From assembly GCF_022835695.1 (NCBI RefSeq), contig NZ_BQUV01000001.1, forward strand, positions 864,641 to 928,640: a DNA stretch of 64,000 bases, in the 5' to 3' direction. Source of the stretch: Bradyrhizobium sp. Ce-3. GTDB lineage: Bacteria; Pseudomonadota; Alphaproteobacteria; Rhizobiales; Xanthobacteraceae. Shown piece after piece: positions 16,089-24,565 of this stretch. Position 1 is the stretch's first letter. Each line of letters opens with the position of its first letter. The notes beneath the pieces are model-generated. The model saw only the letters and a list, made by a program, of their open reading frames with translations. It made no database searches and was not told where the DNA came from. Both the position numbers and the translations under genes were made by a program.

Positions 16089-16414
16089 TCTTCACTCCCC
16101 ACCGTGACGGGAAGCATGTACGGGAAATGTCTTGCGCTTAGGCTCAACCGCGCGGCCGCATTTGTCTCAAATGCCGCGAGCCGCGCGAGCAGTCCGTTAA
16201 CCAACCGGGCTGCTGCGCCGGCAAGCCTCTCATCCGCCGAATGATAACGCGCGGGCAGGCCAATCGATTGCAGCGTTATCGGGTTTTTGGAGGCCTTTTC
16301 CCGCGGTTCCGGCCGACGCCGCCGTCAGATGCAGGCGGTGTGGCGATGCGGAACCGCGTTATTCCGATGCGGACATGGTTAGCCCGGCGTGAAGCCGCCG
16401 GCGCGCTTTGTTAA
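16089..16414. other. Intergenic region with an inverted repeat
   Basis: No gene was seen in these 326 bases. GATAACGC near 16245 and GCGTTATC near 16272 form an eight-base inverted repeat with a long spacer, followed by GGGTTTTTGG. It could end a transcript reading plus-strandward, but there is none known. The promoter of the protease gene should lie here. Confidence 0.35.
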
Positions 16415-17077
16415 CTAGCTGATCACGCGCTGCCGGGGCGCGATCCCGCACCAGCGCATGACGAGATCGGCGAGCGTCTTGATCTCGATATCGGCGGGCG
16501 TGCCGCTGGCGAAATCGGCCACCGATTGCCCCAATGCGACGGCGCGAACATAGGCCGAGCGGCTTCCGATCATCGGCCCGATCTCCTCATCGAGCGTATC
16601 GAGCTCCTCGATCAGCTGCTGGCCTTCGAGCGTGCGCTGATCGACACGGTTCGGCACGATCATGGCGCGCAGCGCCGTCCGCCGCGAGGCACGCACCTCC
16701 CGCACGATGTCGAGCGTTCGCGCGGTCGCCTCGATGTCGAGGCCGGACGGCGTGCACGGCATCAGCACGATATTGGCGACCGCGAGCACCGCGCCCAGCA
16801 CCCGATCGTTCGGCGCGGAATCCACCACGATGATCTGATGCGGAATCTGGCGCATCAGCTTGGCCCATTCGGCAACGGGGCGGGTTTCCGGATCAAGCTG
16901 GTAGACCGGGAACGACAGATTGCCGGGCTCGGCCCAATGACAGGCGGACGCCTGCGAGTCGGCGTCGACCAGTCCCACCACGCCCGTGCGCCGGTCCAGC
17001 TCTGCGGCCAGCAGGACCGCAAGCGTCGTCTTTCCGACCCCGCCTTTGCGCTGGGCAACCGAGATGACAAGCGGCAT
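16415..17077 (-). CDS. ParA/MinD-family ATPase, 220 aa
   Basis: The protein begins MPLVISVAQRKGGVGKTTLA, giving the deviant Walker A motif KGGVGKTT with its signature lysine near residue 11. Switch I/DADSQ is in LVDADSQASACHW, and the Walker B-like strand is IIVVDSAPNDRV. ATG at 17077 has AGGAG eight bases upstream and lies 15 bases after the GT4 stop, so it is in that operon. It lacks an N-terminal DNA-binding domain and has no ParB next to it, so chromosome segregation is unlikely. A role in positioning a cargo, as in ParC/PpfA-type or BcsQ-like proteins that place surface machinery, fits better but is inferred. Confidence 0.78.
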   Translation of the reverse strand: MPLVISVAQRKGGVGKTTLAVLLAAELDRRTGVVGLVDADSQASACHWAEPGNLSFPVYQLDPETRPVAEWAKLMRQIPHQIIVVDSAPNDRVLGAVLAVANIVLMPCTPSGLDIEATARTLDIVREVRASRRTALRAMIVPNRVDQRTLEGQQLIEELDTLDEEIGPMIGSRSAYVRAVALGQSVADFASGTPADIEIKTLADLVMRWCGIAPRQRVIS

Positions 17078-17092
17078 CGCAAGCTCCTGGCG

Positions 17093-18328
17093 TTATCCCC
17101 CGTGCGTGCGCAGGAGGACACCTTCATCAACGAGCGTCAGCATCCGTGGCAGACAGACCCGCTTTGCATCGTAATTGTCCCGCACGAAGCTTCGCGCCTT
17201 CATTCGCATCTTCTTGAAGGCCTTGGGCCGTGACAGCACCGAGATTACCTGATCCGACAGCGCATCAATATCAAAAAACGGCACCAGCAGGCCGTTGCCA
17301 TCAGAGATGATGTCACGCAGCGGGGCGGTGTCGGACGCCACCACCGCGCATCCCGCGCTCATCGCCTCCAGCAGCGACCACGACAGCACGAAGGGATAGG
17401 TCAGATAGACGTGCACCGAGGAGATCTGCAGCAGTTCGAGATACGGTTCCCGGGGAATCCGGCCGAGGAAATGCACGCGGCGCAGGTCGATGTCCGACCT
17501 GATCTCGTCGAGGAACATCGACTGCCAGCTCGAGCCCTTGGGCGGATTGGCGCCATAGGATGTCCCGCTGCCGCCGACGATCACGACCTGCGCATTCGGC
17601 CGCGCCGCCATGATCTTCGGCAGCGCGCGCATGAAGATATGGAATCCGCGCACCGGCTCCAGATTGCGCGAGACGTAGGTGATCACTTCGTCGTCGGCCG
17701 ACAGCGTCGCGCCGTTCGGAAGCTGAAACCGCGCGACCGGATTGGGCTTCACCTCGTCGGTGTCGATGCCCTCGTGGATCACCTCGATCTTGCTCTGGAA
17801 CTCGCGGGGAAAGGTCGACCGCTGCCACGGCGTCGGCGAGACGCCGGAGTCGCATTCGGTGAGCGCCAGCAGCGTGGTCGCATTCTTCAGATGGAGCGCG
17901 ACGTTGCCATCGAGCCCCGTCATCGGAAACTCGGGATCGAAGCCGACGTCCCGGCCTTCGGCGCCGTAGTAGAATTCGCAGTACAGGATGATCCGCGCCT
18001 TCGGAAACATCGTGCGCAACGGCAGCGTCTCGCCCCAGCCGGGATGCGCGAAGATCAGGTCGGGCACGAAGCCCTGCCCCGACAGCGACGACAGCGCATA
18101 CAGCACCTCTTCGGCGCGGCGCGCCTCGACATCGAAGCGGCGGGCGAACGGATGGACCACCGCGGAATCCGACTTGGTCGTCGAATATTTGAGCAGCCGG
18201 ATATCCGGGATGGTGCTCGCGGTCGATGAGCCGACGGCAACGACCTTGTTGCCGGGCTGCTCGGCCAGCGCGCGCGCGATGTGGCGGTACTGGGCCGGAA
18301 AGTTGTTGTGGACGAAGAGGACGTTCAT
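17093..18328 (-). CDS. Glycosyltransferase family 4, 411 aa
   Basis: A GT-B-fold retaining glycosyltransferase. The start is put at MNVLFVHNNFPAQYRHIARA (18328), where family similarity begins; a more upstream ATG would add 21 unmatched residues. The C-terminal donor-binding half has EVITYVSRNLEPVRGFHIFM, VVIVGGSGTSYG and PFVLSWSLLEAMSAGCAVVASD, where the last carries the usual E-x7-E region in altered form (SLLEAM). It is followed by the ParA gene in the same operon. It transfers a sugar from a nucleotide donor in the cytoplasm; the sugar is unknown. Confidence 0.82.
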   Translation of the reverse strand: MNVLFVHNNFPAQYRHIARALAEQPGNKVVAVGSSTASTIPDIRLLKYSTTKSDSAVVHPFARRFDVEARRAEEVLYALSSLSGQGFVPDLIFAHPGWGETLPLRTMFPKARIILYCEFYYGAEGRDVGFDPEFPMTGLDGNVALHLKNATTLLALTECDSGVSPTPWQRSTFPREFQSKIEVIHEGIDTDEVKPNPVARFQLPNGATLSADDEVITYVSRNLEPVRGFHIFMRALPKIMAARPNAQVVIVGGSGTSYGANPPKGSSWQSMFLDEIRSDIDLRRVHFLGRIPREPYLELLQISSVHVYLTYPFVLSWSLLEAMSAGCAVVASDTAPLRDIISDGNGLLVPFFDIDALSDQVISVLSRPKAFKKMRMKARSFVRDNYDAKRVCLPRMLTLVDEGVLLRTHGG

Positions 18329-18524
18329 TGGCGGGCGAACGCGCCCCCCGGCCGCGCGATCTTCGATTGGGGTCAGGGTCTGCATCATCACCGGCGGCGT
18401 GTCATCGACTGGTACGGGTCAAACTATCTTACCGGATTAACATTAAGCCCCCTTCTATCACACCGATTTTTGGGGCACAGTGTGGGAGGCATATCAATCC
18501 ATTCCGTTAAGCTCGCAGGCGACG
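18329..18524. promoter_or_regulatory. Divergent promoter gap with TTAACA
   Basis: The gap has TTAACA at 18437 within ATCTTACCGGATTAACATT, and a T-rich stretch (GATTTTTGGGG) near 18466. TGTTAACA at 18647 continues the pattern just inside the plus-strand gene. A shared regulator is inferred. Confidence 0.35.
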
Positions 18525-19469
18525 ATGAACGAACAGATTCAGCAGAAAACCATTGATCTGGCACGGGGTCTTTTCCTGGTTCGGTACAATGGCGCGGACG
18601 ATAAGACGTCACCTCCGATGGTGCGCGTATACGCGGATCGCGCCAGTGTTAACAATTGTAATATCATTAGCGGACCCGATGCGGTCAATGGAACCCTGTT
18701 CGCGCCCGAGAGCGCGCTGGTGGTGTCGGTCGCCCGGCCCAGCCGCGTGATCGTCGAGGTCACGGCGGGGCGCGCCGGCGGGTCGACCGCCGCCAATATC
18801 AAGTTCGAGCCGCTGACCCAGGGACAGCCCATCAGCCAGCCGGCAAGCGACCCGTTCGACACGTACGAGCCCGCTACATACGAGCCCGCTGCCGGCCCGC
18901 GCGAGCACAGCGACCTCAAATTGCTGGCCCATGTCGCCGGCTTGGGTGATGTGACCGTCGGCCCGAATACCTGGATCGCCGGACCGTCCGCTCCGGCCCG
19001 GATCGAGGGCATTTCGCTGGAATGGCCGAACAAGCCGCACGATCTGAACCTGCAATATGCGGTCAAGTTCGCCAGGCCGCAGCGCGGCGACAACCAGTTC
19101 GTTCCGCTTGGAACCTTTACCGGAACCCGTGGCCGCGCGCTGGCCATCACCGGGTTCTCGCTGGAAGCGTCGGGCCCCAGCGCCGACCGTTATGCGATCT
19201 CGGCCGAGACCATCTTCCTGGGCGCACCCGCGCTGCGGGTCACCGGGAACCGGATCGTGGTGTCCGGCCCTTCAGGCCGGGAACCGCTGGTCGGCCTCAA
19301 GCTCAATCTCGAAGAACGGCGGGTGCAGGCAGCGCCGCTGGCGCCCCAGCAGCCGCGGCGCGCTGAACCCGTACCCGTCAACCCCGCGCCGCGCCTGGAC
19401 GGACCGCGCCTCGAGGGCCGGGTGCGCGTGTTCCGGAGCCGGCAGAGCGCCGTCAAGACGGCGGGCTGA
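18525..19469 (+). CDS. Hypothetical protein, 314 aa
   Basis: ATG at 18525 (MNEQIQQKTIDLARGLFLVR). The start MWEAYQ at 18480 is in the promoter region and not favoured. The N-terminal 90 residues look like a small beta domain (VRVYADRASVNNCNIIS, SALVVSVARPSRVIVEV). A Pro/Tyr linker with two YEPA repeats (residues about 118-128) follows. A second beta-rich domain has YAVKFARPQRGDNQFVPLGTF, IEGISLEWPNKPHDLNLQYA and a Pro-rich tail. No signal peptide was seen. I do not recognise the family. It lies 24 bases before the large GT2 gene in the same strand and probably in the same operon. Confidence 0.62.
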   Translation: MNEQIQQKTIDLARGLFLVRYNGADDKTSPPMVRVYADRASVNNCNIISGPDAVNGTLFAPESALVVSVARPSRVIVEVTAGRAGGSTAANIKFEPLTQGQPISQPASDPFDTYEPATYEPAAGPREHSDLKLLAHVAGLGDVTVGPNTWIAGPSAPARIEGISLEWPNKPHDLNLQYAVKFARPQRGDNQFVPLGTFTGTRGRALAITGFSLEASGPSADRYAISAETIFLGAPALRVTGNRIVVSGPSGREPLVGLKLNLEERRVQAAPLAPQQPRRAEPVPVNPAPRLDGPRLEGRVRVFRSRQSAVKTAG

Positions 19470-19493
19470 CGGCCAGGCAGACAAGGGCGACAT

Positions 19494-22049
19494 TTGACCG
19501 CCGACGCGCGCAGGATCGCCTTTACGTCCAAGACGCTGCACCATGTCGATCTCGAGCGGGCCGCGGTCGCGGCGCTCGAGGCGCGGGATTTCCGGCGCGC
19601 GTTCGCGCTCGCCGATCGCCGCTGCCGGATCCTGCCGCATCCGGGCGCGCGCGCCCACCTGCTGCGCGCAGAAGCCCTGTTTCATCTCGATCTCAGCGAT
19701 GCAGCCGTCGCCAGCGTGGCCAGGGCGATCGAACTCGAACCGGACGATCTGGTCGCGGCACGACGGATGATGGCGTGGGGCGACGGCTTCCGGCAGATTG
19801 AAGCGGCACGAAGCGTCGCGCGACGCGACGACGATGCGGATTCGGTCAAAAGCGCATTGCTGCTGCTCGAACAGAGCGGCCAGGACTGTTGCGCCCGCAT
19901 CGACTTCCTCGACGAAGAGGTGAAGGGCTGGGTGACGTGGCGAGGGACCGATGACCCGTACCTGTCACTGGCGCAGGCCGATCAATCCAGCACCATCCAG
20001 CTTCCATCCGATCCCCGGCACAGATTCGCGCTGGATGGGCGGCGCGCCGCGAGCTTCCGCCTGATCCGGCCGGCGTCTGCGACCTCGCAGCGCCTCGAGA
20101 TCACGCAGACGGACCGGGTCATCGCCAGCATTCAGCTCCCGGCCAACCGCGTTCCGGATCACCGCAACACGCCACGGCGCCCGGCGCGCACGCACGACGG
20201 CGGAACGCTCCCGCTCACCATCATCATCCCGGTCTATCGGGATCTGGCCGCAACGCGCGACTGCATCGAGAGCGCATTGACCGCCGTCACCTGCACCCCG
20301 GGCGCGACCATCATCGTCGTGGACGATGCGTCGCCCGAGCGCGACATCAAGCGCCTGCTCGGCGAGCTCGCGGCGGCGGCGCGCATCCGGCTCCTGACCA
20401 ACGAACACAATCTCGGCTTTGTCGGCGCGGTCAACCGGGCACTCGGCGAGACCGAGGCCGGCGACATCGTGCTGCTGAATTCCGACACGATCGTACCGAA
20501 GCACGCGCTGCAACGCCTGCGCAGCGCCGTGCAATCGACGCCGCGCGTGGGCACGGCGACGCCGCTGTCGAACAACGGCGAATACACCAGCTTCCCGGTG
20601 CCGAACCGCTCCAATCCCCTGCCCTCGCCCGGCGAACTGGAGTTGCTGGACGAACTTGCGGGCAGCGCCAATGCCGGGATCGCCATCGACATCCCCAACG
20701 GCATCGGGTTCTGCCTCTACATCACCCGCGAATGTCTCGACGCCGTGCGGGAGCTTTCCGACGATTTCTATCGCGGCTATCTCGAGGATGTCGATTTCTG
20801 CCTGCGCGCCGCCGAGGCCGGCTTCCGCAACGTCTGCATCCCCTCGGTGTTTGTCGGACACGAGGGCTCGCGCTCGTTTCTCGGCGAGAAGCGCTCGCTG
20901 GTGCTGCGCAATCTCCGCGTTCTCGAGCATCGCTACCGGCGCTATGCGACGGAGTGCGCCGCGTTCCTGCTGGCCGATCCGCTGCGGGATTGCCGTGCGG
21001 CGCTCGAGCTCAGGCTGCTCGCCAGCGAGCCGCGCGCGGCCGGCCCGCACATCATCCTCTGCGGCTCCTCGATCGGCCGGGAGATTGCCATCCGGCGCTG
21101 CGGGCAGCTCGCAGCGGACGGTCAGCGCGGCCTCGTCGTGCAGATCCGCGCGGAGGGACAACGCCAGCAGGCTGCCATCTTCGATCCGGACGGCGCAGCT
21201 CCGCAGTCGATCGCGCTCGACGTTGCGACGCCGGAGGGGCGCGAGGCTCTCGTGACGCTGCTCGCCGATCTCGGAATTCGATCACTCGAGATTACGGAGC
21301 CGAACCGCATCCCCGGCGCATGTCTGGCGCAGCTCACGCAGCGTTTCGCCTACGACCTGCTGATCACCGACACCGCGCTTGCGGCGCGCGCTTCGGCCGG
21401 ATCGGGCGCTGATCCGGACTGGATCAGCCTGATCGCCGGGGCGGCACGCGTGACCGCGATCGGCGAAGACGGCGCCGCGTTTTCGGAAGCGGCTCTCGGC
21501 CTGCAGGTGACCAGGCTGGGCGATCCACCCGCACCACGCGCGCTGCATCGCGCCGAGAACGGCCCGCCGCGCCTCGGCCTGCTTGCCCTGCACGCCGGCG
21601 CGGCGGAATTTCGTTTCATCAGGGCGCTGAGCGATCAGATGGCCGACGCCGACGACGGCCTCGAGATCGTCGTGCTCGGCACCACGCTCGACGATCTCAA
21701 GCTGATGCAGCGGCCGAACGTCATGATCAGCGGCGACATCGCCGCCGACGACATGGCCACGCTGATCGAAGCGCACGGCCTCACCAAGCTGGTTCTCGAC
21801 ATCGGCGAACCGGCGTTTGGGCATCCGCTGGTGGACGCGCTGCTGGCAACCGGCCTGCCGGTCGCTGCGACGCAGTGGAGCCCGACAGCACCGGCACGCA
21901 GCCGCACCAGCGACCTGAGGCTTCAGCCGGGCCTTGATGCCGATGCAATGATCGCAGCGATCCTTGGCTGGGTGGCCGATGATGCAGTGCTACATCCCGA
22001 TCGGCGGAGCGGTCGGCACCGGCGGCAGGTTGGCGCGCGGCTTCCATGA
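19494..22049 (+). CDS. Multidomain GT2 glycosyltransferase, 851 aa
   Basis: The start is TTG at 19494, with AAGGG six bases upstream. Residues 1-110 look like TPR (LEARDFRRAFALADRRCRIL). A GT2 domain lies from about residue 240 to 490, with PLTIIIPVYRDLAATRDCIE, the donor Asp in IVVDDASPE, the nucleotide-binding LLNSDTIVP (DxD equivalent, residue about 326) and the acceptor base region EDVDFCLRAAEAGF. The C-terminal 350 residues (AAGPHIILCGSSIGREI onward) are of unknown but GT-B-like type. The family inverts anomeric configuration and uses nucleotide sugars. The last 60 bases overlap, tail to tail, with the next gene on the opposite strand. Confidence 0.72.
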   Translation: MTADARRIAFTSKTLHHVDLERAAVAALEARDFRRAFALADRRCRILPHPGARAHLLRAEALFHLDLSDAAVASVARAIELEPDDLVAARRMMAWGDGFRQIEAARSVARRDDDADSVKSALLLLEQSGQDCCARIDFLDEEVKGWVTWRGTDDPYLSLAQADQSSTIQLPSDPRHRFALDGRRAASFRLIRPASATSQRLEITQTDRVIASIQLPANRVPDHRNTPRRPARTHDGGTLPLTIIIPVYRDLAATRDCIESALTAVTCTPGATIIVVDDASPERDIKRLLGELAAAARIRLLTNEHNLGFVGAVNRALGETEAGDIVLLNSDTIVPKHALQRLRSAVQSTPRVGTATPLSNNGEYTSFPVPNRSNPLPSPGELELLDELAGSANAGIAIDIPNGIGFCLYITRECLDAVRELSDDFYRGYLEDVDFCLRAAEAGFRNVCIPSVFVGHEGSRSFLGEKRSLVLRNLRVLEHRYRRYATECAAFLLADPLRDCRAALELRLLASEPRAAGPHIILCGSSIGREIAIRRCGQLAADGQRGLVVQIRAEGQRQQAAIFDPDGAAPQSIALDVATPEGREALVTLLADLGIRSLEITEPNRIPGACLAQLTQRFAYDLLITDTALAARASAGSGADPDWISLIAGAARVTAIGEDGAAFSEAALGLQVTRLGDPPAPRALHRAENGPPRLGLLALHAGAAEFRFIRALSDQMADADDGLEIVVLGTTLDDLKLMQRPNVMISGDIAADDMATLIEAHGLTKLVLDIGEPAFGHPLVDALLATGLPVAATQWSPTAPARSRTSDLRLQPGLDADAMIAAILGWVADDAVLHPDRRSGRHRRQVGARLP

Positions 22050-24338
22050 GCGCGGCGGCCATGCCAGCGAGGAGAACGGCGTCGAGTCCAGGCCCAACAG
22101 CGGGCTGTAATAGGGATCGTCGAGCAGCACCTCTCCCCATTTCGCCCGCAGCATCGACAGCTCGCGCTTGAAGCGCGCCTTGCGATCCGGCTCGGAATCG
22201 CGGCCCCGGCTTGCCGACTCCAGATGAACGAGTTTCGCGTCCGGCGTGAAGACGATGCGCTTGCCGAGCTGGCGCAGCTTCAGGCACAGGTCGATATCGT
22301 TGAAACTGATCGGAAAGCGGATTTCGTCCATGCGGCCGACGGCCAGGAAGTCGCACTTGCGCATCAAGAGGCACGCGGCCGTGACCGCCGAACATTCGTG
22401 CGCGACCTGGAGCAGATCGCCGTAGCCGGGATCGCCGTCCATCCGGTCGTTGAAGGCGTGCGCAGCCGAGAAATTCGCCCCCAGCACCACCCCGCCATGC
22501 TGCACGACGCTGCTCGGCCACAGCAGCTTGGCGCCGACGGCGCCGACATCGGGAGCGGCGAGCCGCCACAGCATTTCAGCCAGCCAGCTGTCGTCGAGCG
22601 CCGCGACGTCGTTGTTGAGAAAGCAGATGTTGTCGGTGTCGACGCAATCGACGGCGGCATTGTTGATGAATGCGAAGTTGAAAGGACCCTCGACCGAGAT
22701 GACGTCGATTTCCTCCGCGGACAGGCTCTCCAGATAGTTCAGCGCTTCGGGCTCGGTCGAATTGTTGTCGACGACGAGGATCCGGGCATTGGTCTCGTTC
22801 GCGGCCGGCGTGACCGTCTCGATGCATCGCTTGAGCAGCTCGGCGCGATTTCTGGTCGGGATGATGATGGTGGTGCGCTCGTTCCAGTCGACGGTGCGCT
22901 TGACCTGCACGGCCGGAAGAAGCCCTGCCTTTCGCGGCTCGACACTCGCCTCGGCACCGGCTCTGGCAAACCAGGCCTTGCTCGCCGCGGCCAGTTCGGC
23001 GGTTGCGGCCGAGGCATCGATCCGCGGCAATGCCGCAACCGATCCCGGAAGGTGATAGGTTCGATCAGGGTCCGCACAGGACAGGAAGATGTCGTAGAGC
23101 GACGTCGCCGACCGCAAAGCCTGCAGGGCACGTTCCCGGCGCACCGCAAAACAATACGCCCCATAACCCTGCTCGAGCGCGCGTTCGAGATCGAATGCCG
23201 AGAACGCCAGCGGCCAGACGGCGCCGCCGCCTGCCGAGACCTCGACGTCGCCATAGACGAGATCGCAGCCGGCCTCCGATGCGAAGACATCGGCGAAGCG
23301 CCGCAACGCGTCTTCGGCGAGGATCGTCCCGCTCAGGCAGAAAACGAAGAACGCGCTATTGGCGGCATCGCCGTCGACAAACTCGCGCGCCGCTTGCGGT
23401 TCGAACTGGCTGAACCCGCGCGCCGGCAGGCACACCGCCGACCAGGCCGCGTGCGATTGGGCTTCGAGGCTTTCGATGCTTTCGTCCACCCTTGCATCGC
23501 CGATCAGGACGACCGCGGCTTCCGATGCAATGTCGGCATGCTCCGACTCCGGGGTCGGCGGGAAACGCTCCTTCCAGCTGCGATAGGCGTGCAATGGCAT
23601 CGTGGCCGGCAGCACCCTGTCGAACAGCTGTCCGCGAAGCCGCTCGCTGTCCCAGCGCCCGAGATCGGCGAGCGTCTGCTCCAGTCCGCGATCGAAAGCG
23701 ACGAACGCGATCGGCTCCGAGACCAGGTAGCGTCCCGAAATCGTGCGCGCGGAAAGTCCGCGCATCCGGCCGTCGGCAAAATGCTCGGGCAGATGAAAAT
23801 CGATCCGGCGGCCGACGCCGAACTCGGCACCGCGCGCGACATTGGTCCATCCGGTCGGCCGCACGGTCATCACCGGCCGTTGCGCGATCAGGATTTCGAT
23901 GTCTTCGTCGATGTCCTTGGAAAGCCAGCCCTCGAAGCGCAAGCCCCCGACCCATTCGATATCGCCGATGCGGTGCCACCGCGCCTGCGCTGCTGCGACA
24001 TCGCAGCGAATCGGAGCACCGACCGGGCTTCCGATATTGGCCAGCCGCGCCTCGACGATTGTGGCGTTCGAGCCGACCTCGTCCTGCACGTTGAAGGTAA
24101 AGCCAAATCGACCGTCGCCGATCCCGGCGTCGGCGAGCTCTGTTACAAACTCGTCACACAATGATGACATGTATGGCTCGCCGTCGACCAGCAGTTCGAC
24201 GGTGTAGCGGCGACCGAGATCGGCGCGGTCGTAAACAAATCCAGAAAACGTGGTGCGATCGTATCTGGAGAATTGCGTTTGTAGCGACGCGTATTCAGCT
24301 TCCGGGGACCGCTGCTTGCCCATCGTCATCGTGCTCAT
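21990..24338 (-). CDS. Multidomain GT2 glycosyltransferase, 782 aa
   Basis: ATG at 24338 (MSTMTMGKQRSPEAEYASLQ) is preceded by GAGGGGTGG; an upstream start is weaker. The N-terminal part has beta-rich regions of unknown type (SGFVYDRADLGRRYTVELLV), seen twice with LVSEPIAFVAF-like elements. The C-terminal 300 residues form a GT2 domain: TTIIIPTRNRAELLKRCIET, donor Asp in VVDNNST, FLNNDVAAL, the base region ISFNDIDLCLKLRQLG and HLESASRGRDSE. It resembles rhamnan or mannan synthesis glycosyltransferases of the kind found with GT2 pairs. Its stop overlaps the end of the previous gene by 60 bases on the opposite strand. Confidence 0.78.
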   Translation of the reverse strand: MSTMTMGKQRSPEAEYASLQTQFSRYDRTTFSGFVYDRADLGRRYTVELLVDGEPYMSSLCDEFVTELADAGIGDGRFGFTFNVQDEVGSNATIVEARLANIGSPVGAPIRCDVAAAQARWHRIGDIEWVGGLRFEGWLSKDIDEDIEILIAQRPVMTVRPTGWTNVARGAEFGVGRRIDFHLPEHFADGRMRGLSARTISGRYLVSEPIAFVAFDRGLEQTLADLGRWDSERLRGQLFDRVLPATMPLHAYRSWKERFPPTPESEHADIASEAAVVLIGDARVDESIESLEAQSHAAWSAVCLPARGFSQFEPQAAREFVDGDAANSAFFVFCLSGTILAEDALRRFADVFASEAGCDLVYGDVEVSAGGGAVWPLAFSAFDLERALEQGYGAYCFAVRRERALQALRSATSLYDIFLSCADPDRTYHLPGSVAALPRIDASAATAELAAASKAWFARAGAEASVEPRKAGLLPAVQVKRTVDWNERTTIIIPTRNRAELLKRCIETVTPAANETNARILVVDNNSTEPEALNYLESLSAEEIDVISVEGPFNFAFINNAAVDCVDTDNICFLNNDVAALDDSWLAEMLWRLAAPDVGAVGAKLLWPSSVVQHGGVVLGANFSAAHAFNDRMDGDPGYGDLLQVAHECSAVTAACLLMRKCDFLAVGRMDEIRFPISFNDIDLCLKLRQLGKRIVFTPDAKLVHLESASRGRDSEPDRKARFKRELSMLRAKWGEVLLDDPYYSPLLGLDSTPFSSLAWPPRSWKPRANLPPVPTAPPIGM

Positions 24339-24565
24339 GTCCACCCCTCGAACGGCGGTTCGATTGTCAGTCGATTTCAAGTTGAGAATGTGTCCATGGT
24401 GCGCCCGAGGTGACTAGCGAGCACTCACCTGCACTGAGGCAATCACCGTTTGCACAAAAAGCCGCCGACCTCCAACACAAACCATACGTTATAAAACTTG
24501 GCGTTATCGGCACCAATTGTGCTAGTGCTAACGCCTCCTCTCCACACTGATCGACGAGCGGATTC
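24339..24565. promoter_or_regulatory. AT-rich divergent promoter gap
   Basis: It separates the GT2 gene and the UDP-glucose dehydrogenase gene. It contains the AT-rich segment CATACGTTATAAAACTTGG near 24484 and GCTAAC near 24527. Promoters in both directions are expected; no hairpin of note was found. Confidence 0.35.

Noticed and set aside
16241-16290. Inverted repeat GATAACGC/GCGTTATC with a T-run as a terminator
   Set aside because: The loop is very long and there is no plus-strand gene that it could end.
16415-17077. Plasmid or chromosome partition locus from the ParA-like gene
   Set aside because: No parB, parS-like repeat or replication gene was found, and the gene lies in a glycosyltransferase operon.
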